DNA of 62,000 nucleotides, taken from the NCBI GenBank assembly GCA_009760855.2, contig WPIO01000015.1:1092501-1154500 (forward strand), in the 5' to 3' direction. A model generated the notes under the pieces. It saw nothing but the letters and a program-made list of their open reading frames with translations, was not told the DNA's origin and did no database searches. This document shows, piece by piece, positions 57,015 through 62,000 of the stretch (the first letter of the stretch is position 1; each line of letters begins with the position of its first letter). A program made the position numbers and the translations under genes. The DNA is from Cristatella mucedo (taxonomy: Eukaryota; Bryozoa; Phylactolaemata; Cristatellidae).

Positions 57015-59690
57015 TTGAGTTCTTAAGTTCTTTTTGAATGTGGTCAAGTCAGGGGATGTTCTGACGCAAGTCGGGAGGGAGTTCCAAGCTTTGGGAGCAT
57101 ACGAACTAAATGCACGGTCTCCAAAGGATTTAAGGTTTGTACGAGGTATTGGTAGACTGTTGGATTCCGAAAAGCAGGTGGTACGATGCTTGGCCTGGTG
57201 GGGGAGTACGTCGGAGAGATAGGCTGGAGCCATAGAATGAAAGGACATAACTTACTAAAACTAACTTACTAACTTACTTACTTAAGTGAGCGACAAAACC
57301 TTGAAGTCAATCCGTTGCTTGACTGGTAGCCAGTGCAGGTCGGCGAGAAGTGGAGTAATGTGGCAACTGCGATGCTCACGACAGACAAGCCTAGCTGCAG
57401 AGTTTTGCACCAGCTGCAATCGCCTGATCGGACATGCTGGTAGGCCAGTAAGCAGTGAGTTGCAGAAGTCAAGACGAGATGTCACGAATGCATGGACCAA
57501 CTTGGACGTGGTATCCTTATCTAAACTAGCCCGAATTTTAGCAATCTTATGTATCTGAAAGTAGGCAGACTTGATTGTGGAGCTGATGTGGTTGTCTAAC
57601 GAGAGGTCACTTTGGAATATGACACCTAGATTTCGAGCTGATTTAACTAATTAATTATAATAACTATAACTTAATTTAATTATATGCTGGCAGAGCCAAT
57701 TTTGAGCGTCAGACTTTCCAATTTCTGAATCACACTGGATTTTCTCATAACTAGTAAGTTAGTTTTATTATCGTTTAGTTTAAGAAAATGTTCTGCCATC
57801 CATGTGCGGATGTCATCAATGCATGCGGCAAGTGGGTTGAGAGAAATCGAAGTGCTCGAAGGTTGGGAGGGATCAAAGTAAAAGGTACAATTGAGTGTCA
57901 TCCGCATAGAAGTGAAAGCCTAGATTGTGCTGGGCAATCACATCAGCAAGAGGGAGAGAATAGACCGTGAAAAGAACATGACCTAGCACGGAGCCCTGAG
58001 CTACCCCATATTGCAGAGGTACCTCGGATGATCTCCGTCCATTCACGTCAATACTCTGGAGTCTCCCACTGAGATAGGACCTGAACCATTGCAGAGCAGT
58101 GCCACTGATGCCCAGGAGAGATGAGAGGCTCTCAAAAAGGACTTGGTGATCAATAGTATCAAAAGCTGCCGAAAGATCGAGCAAAACAAGCAGAGACACT
58201 CTACCCTTGTCTGCATTCCTAAGTAGGTCGTTGTACACCCTAAGCAATGCTGATTCTGTGGAGTGATTAGCTCTAAAGCCAGACTGGAACTTACTAGCAA
58301 GGTTTGAAGTTTCAATATATATGAGTTCAGCTGGTCCGCCACGACCCGTTCCAGTGTTTTTGATAGGAATGGTAGAAGGGAGACTGGGCGGTAATTGCTC
58401 AGGTTCTCTTGGTCTAGTGTTGCTTTCTTCAGAAGTGGCCTGACTACAGCTTTTTTGAAAGATGCTGGACATGACCTGAGGCTAATAACATATTAATGAT
58501 GTTAGTTATGCATGGCAGCAGTAGATCAATGCAACGTAGGAGCAGGACAGTGGGAATAGGGTCCAGAGGACTTGCTGTCTTCTTTGATTGAGATACGAAC
58601 TTTAGGACGAGATCACTAGTGATCTGCTAAAATGCAGACATTGAGGTGCAGCCAGGAACCGAGGAACAGCATTCTAGTGGGGAGGTTGTCATCGCAGGGA
58701 TGGATTCCCTGATCTTGTCTATCTTCTGCACAAAGAATTGAGAGAAGCGATCGGCTAGTTCATCACAAGGATCATCAGGTAAGGAGCTAATCTGGGAACG
58801 GTTGAGATGGTTTATTGTCGACATCAGCATTTTTGTATTGCGCATCTGTGATTCGACAATGTTCCTATAGAAGCTAGACTTGGCCTTTGCTAGGATCGAT
58901 TGGTACGACCTACAGTAGTCTTCATATGCCTGTCGATGGAAAGTTAGTCTGGATCTTTTGTACGCTTTTTCAGGCTTTCGCTTAGTAGACTTGGCTAGTT
59001 TAATGTCTGTGGTAAACCATAGGCCGTCTGGGCGGGGGCGCACAGTTCGCTTTGTCAGAGGTGCAAACTCGTCGAGCGTGTCAGCTAGTGTCGTGTTGTC
59101 GCTAACTACCAATGATGACAGATCGGAGGGAGGACTGAGTAGCAGAGGCGAAGCAGATATTCTCGCACGGACAGCATCGATGTCAAAGGTCTTGAGGTTT
59201 CGCGATTCACAGGTGATTTTAGAGGAGAGGCGGGCACACACTGTAGGTTGAATGAGATCTGCATGTGTCCAGATAAGCAGGATTTGGTAATAATTGGGGA
59301 CGACAAAGAGCAGTTGTATGAGAAAATCTGGTCGAGTGTGTGACCCTTGATGTGAGTAGGGCCATTCACATGATCCACAAGAGACAATGGGTCAGTCAAT
59401 GCACGAAATTCAGTGCTGAAGGCGTGAGATAAATTCTCAAAGTGAACGTTGAAATCATCCATAACGAAGAAGGATCGATTTCTTGCACACAAAATCGAAA
59501 TGAGATCGGAGAAATCTGAGATAAAGGAGGATTTGATACCTTGTAGGCGATAGACTACTGCCACTATCGGTAGCTTGTTTTCGGGTGAGACCAAGACAAT
59601 TGATTCAAAAGACTGCTTCGAGGGTAGTGCAAGTGGCTTGAATTTGAATTTCGAGCACACGGTAACAGCAACTCCACCTTCAGTTCTGAT
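57015..59690 (-). mobile_element. LINE family A, most complete copy (endonuclease plus RT)
   Basis: Antisense, about 2.7 kb. From its 5' side it carries the end of the APE-type endonuclease (…FFVMDDFNVHFENL…, …HTLDQIFSYN…, SGHMQI where SDH is usual) and a linker (…RARISASPLLLSPPSDLSS…). Then comes a 199-codon uninterrupted RT segment (57873-58472) with …[18 protein letters not shown]…, …[17 protein letters not shown]…, …VAQGSVLGHVLFTVY… and FYADDTQLYL. The C-terminal region follows (…CREHRSCHITPLLADLHWLP…, …FSSYAPKAWNSLPTCV…). It lacks the 3' UTR and tail, and an AT-rich insertion of about 40 bp sits at 57640-57685. L2 clade by RT motifs. Confidence 0.88.
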
Positions 59691-59699
59691 CTAGGTGTG

Positions 59700-60250
59700 A
59701 AAGAATGAGAAACCAGTTGGGGTTATGTCTTTAATTATCGGGCAGTTTATCGATTTTAGCCGCAGGTCGAGACCATTTTCACAAATAAGGTCGCTTATTA
59801 CCAGAGGTTTATTGCACATTGAGCGAGGATTTCAAAAGTAAGCGTTAAGTTAGGCCGATGGAGTTACATCAGGCCTGATGACCACTAAGTTAGAGAGATT
59901 CACAGTGACGCATGTGGGGGAGCGTGCTGAGCGGTTCGAGACAATGCTAGGAATACAAAACGAGCGGGCACTCAGCTCGCAGTTCCCGCCCAACGAGCGG
60001 CGTCTGAGCTGGCGGTTTCGGCCACCGCGGCGGCTCCGGGGTGCTTTTCTTTTGTTAGTGTGCTTTTGCCTGCCTGTTCATTCATGCCATTAATTGTGGG
60101 ATATAGATTCTCCAACAGAAAGTTGTAATAGATCCATGTCTTTCATGGCTTTACACAAACGACTTATTTTGAAAAAATCCCCACGATCCTAATCAATATA
60201 CCTAACTGCTAGTATTAAACATTAGCACTCTAATACTAGTCAATTCATGA
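59700..60250. other. No recognised gene (right flank)
   Basis: The first part may still belong to the 5' side of the LINE A copy. The rest is unique. Confidence 0.4.
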
Positions 60251-60481
60251 GTAGCTGATTTAACTGTCTCATTTATGTAGTGGCAGAAGAGCCTCAATGA
60301 CTATCACTACCGTTTGCAGATAGCAATACAAGATTGCCCGACGTGAGTGGGTCGCAAAGAGCAAGCAGCATTAGCCCTAGGGTTATAACTCAGGGGCAAA
60401 AGCAAAGATAAGCTGATGCCTGCTGCAGGACTCAAACACGACCTGGGTCGTGTAGTGCGAGCATCTTACCCCATGGGCTAC
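60251..60481 (-). mobile_element. SINE family 1 with internal extra sequence
   Basis: Antisense. The 3' body (60251-60345) and the tRNA-like half (about 60418-60481) are separated by about 75 bp of unrelated sequence. Either an insertion or two adjacent partial copies. Confidence 0.6.
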
Positions 60482-60489
60482 GATCCACA

Positions 60490-62000
60490 TTCTGAGCATG
60501 CTGAGATAATGTGAAGAACAAAAGACGTTCAAAACGGCAAAGAGCCCATTGGACCCCTGCCATAGGTGCCTTCAACAATAATATCCTCAAAGAAGTAGCA
60601 CATGGAACGAGAGACGTCTCGTAATCGATCATGGATTGCATAGTCTTGAGAAACACAAACGGTCCTAGTCCTCAGCTCCCACGATTGACAAAAATAGTGG
60701 ACTGGTGAAAAATTTACAAAGCTGACGAACCGGCCTTATTCAACAGAAGCTAAAGGCATTGCAGGTAGTAAACCAATGGCCTTCCGTACTGCCAGACTTC
60801 GCCAAGATTGCCTTGGCTCATCCATACCACCTGACGAGGGAGTATGACAACAACTTGTTCGTTAAGGGTAGACGTCAATAAAATTCCAAAACAATTTGTG
60901 CAACGATTAAATATTTGTTTAGAGTACCGTTCACAAGATAAAAACGATACAAGTTGGATCGAAATTTTTGACGATTTCTACTTAAAGTACTAAATAACTA
61001 TGCCAGCCATATCTAAGCCGGAAGTAAACAGGAAGCAACACCTCTACCTATACAAAATTAATCAATCTGCATTAATATGCGACTTACGTCCCGACTTATT
61101 GAACTTTGGCACATCGCGGTAAATATCTGCAGCTTGCTGGGGTGCGTGATTGCGACTTTTGAATTGCTTAATTTATAGTATAGCGTACTGCTTTATAAAT
61201 TCAAAAAGTCGGCCAATACTTCAGCCTGAATTTTGAAATGTGAGTTGAGCTCTGCTTGTACGCGAGTACATAAGCTGATTTCGAATCGATAGATATTCCT
61301 ACGCAAGGCCACGACTGCAAAAAATCAAGCTCAAGGATGTTTTATGAAATGCATAGCGATATTTATCCAACAGAACACAGTGCAGTGATGTGAAAGCTGA
61401 GCTAAACTCAAATTTCAAAGTTCACATTGATATGTTAGGTATTGGACAAGTTAGGAATTAAGAAGGCACAAAACTATACACTAAATGACGCTATTTAACA
61501 AGTCACAATCATGCATCTCAACAAACTGCATACATTTACCTTGACGTACCAAGTTTCAACAAGCTGGGCCACAAGTCTCATATGATAGGTAAATTTACTA
61601 CTTGTAGACAGTTCCTTACTTTGTCATTCATTTTCCTTTTATGAGGAATTCGTTAAAACGTACGCTCCCCATCCTAATAAGTTTCTCTTCTTAGGTACCA
61701 GAAACAATAAATCCTATTGTTGGAAAATTTCTTCTGTATTTTCTCGGTCTAGCAAATTGACTTTGGTGCAGCAGAACGCCGACCACTCGACAGCACATGC
61801 CTGAACCCACTGCAATTGCAGCCTGTACAATTCTCATGCTTCATACGCCTATGCTACAAAGCAGAACTTGTAAGGCTGAGCTAAAACAGCCGAACTTCGA
61901 CAGGCATACAAAGCTGTAGGGAAAGACCTGATTGTCCTCGGTAGAAATTTCTGAGAGCCTAGCCATCTACCTTTTACTGCACTTGCGATGACAAGCAAAG
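60490..62000. other. No recognised gene except old LINE B piece
   Basis: AT-richer unique DNA apart from the fragment at 61085-61310. No open frame of note. Confidence 0.45.
61085..61310 (-). mobile_element. LINE family B, old RT fragment
   Basis: Matches 39010-39340 in order (TTATTGAACTTTG, CTGCAGCTTG, GGCCAATACTTCA, AAATGTGAGTT) with many substitutions and small gaps. No open frame remains. Confidence 0.55.

Overview
This is a window of invertebrate-animal nuclear DNA. It has spliced coding exons with GT-AG borders, a CpG-rich first exon, tRNA-derived SINEs, 5'-truncated LINEs and long di- and trinucleotide repeats. The sequence does not settle the phylum. The one host gene is too diverged from the vertebrate and fly forms I know to place it.

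The main content is one gene on the + strand, running from an ATG at 5842 to a stop at 45658. I recognise it as a CREB-regulated transcription coactivator (CRTC, also called TORC). Exon 1 encodes the CREB-binding domain (MANPRKFSEKIAL...), and it ends after codon 42 as human exon 1 does. Later exons carry SLPNIN, SDSSLH (tentative) and YGSLPNL, which match the SIK/14-3-3 regulatory sites. They also carry an STGDARAL segment, like the family's STGNLAANL, and the C-terminal activation-domain signature [14 protein letters not shown]...TTEDILRL. All these motifs lie in the family order. The best-supported exons are 5842-5967, 9746-10039, 10595-10848, 24600-24826, 25032-25134, 30788-31088, 33036-33263, 44671-44998 and 45306-45658. 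Their reading phases fit wherever two are neighbours. The stretch from about 33.4 to 44.6 kb, and the small exons at 10.2-10.55 and 31.3-32.7 kb, are only partly resolved.

The rest is introns and flanks packed with repeats. There are two LINE families of the L2/CR1 type. Family A has endonuclease and reverse transcriptase remnants and a 3' stem-loop followed by ATT repeats. Family B ends in a GATACATTACAT-like tail. There are also two tRNA-derived SINE families. One is a 160-200 bp element, nearly always on the - strand. The other borrows the 3' end of LINE family A. The right flank (47.8-61.3 kb) is mostly nested LINE A and SINE copies. Several perfect or near-perfect hairpins and one interleaved pair of inverted repeats (9200-9328) are not explained by these families.

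No rRNA, true tRNA, CRISPR, operon or prokaryotic feature was seen. Most long open frames here come from simple repeats or from low stop density in GC-rich DNA. They are not listed as genes.
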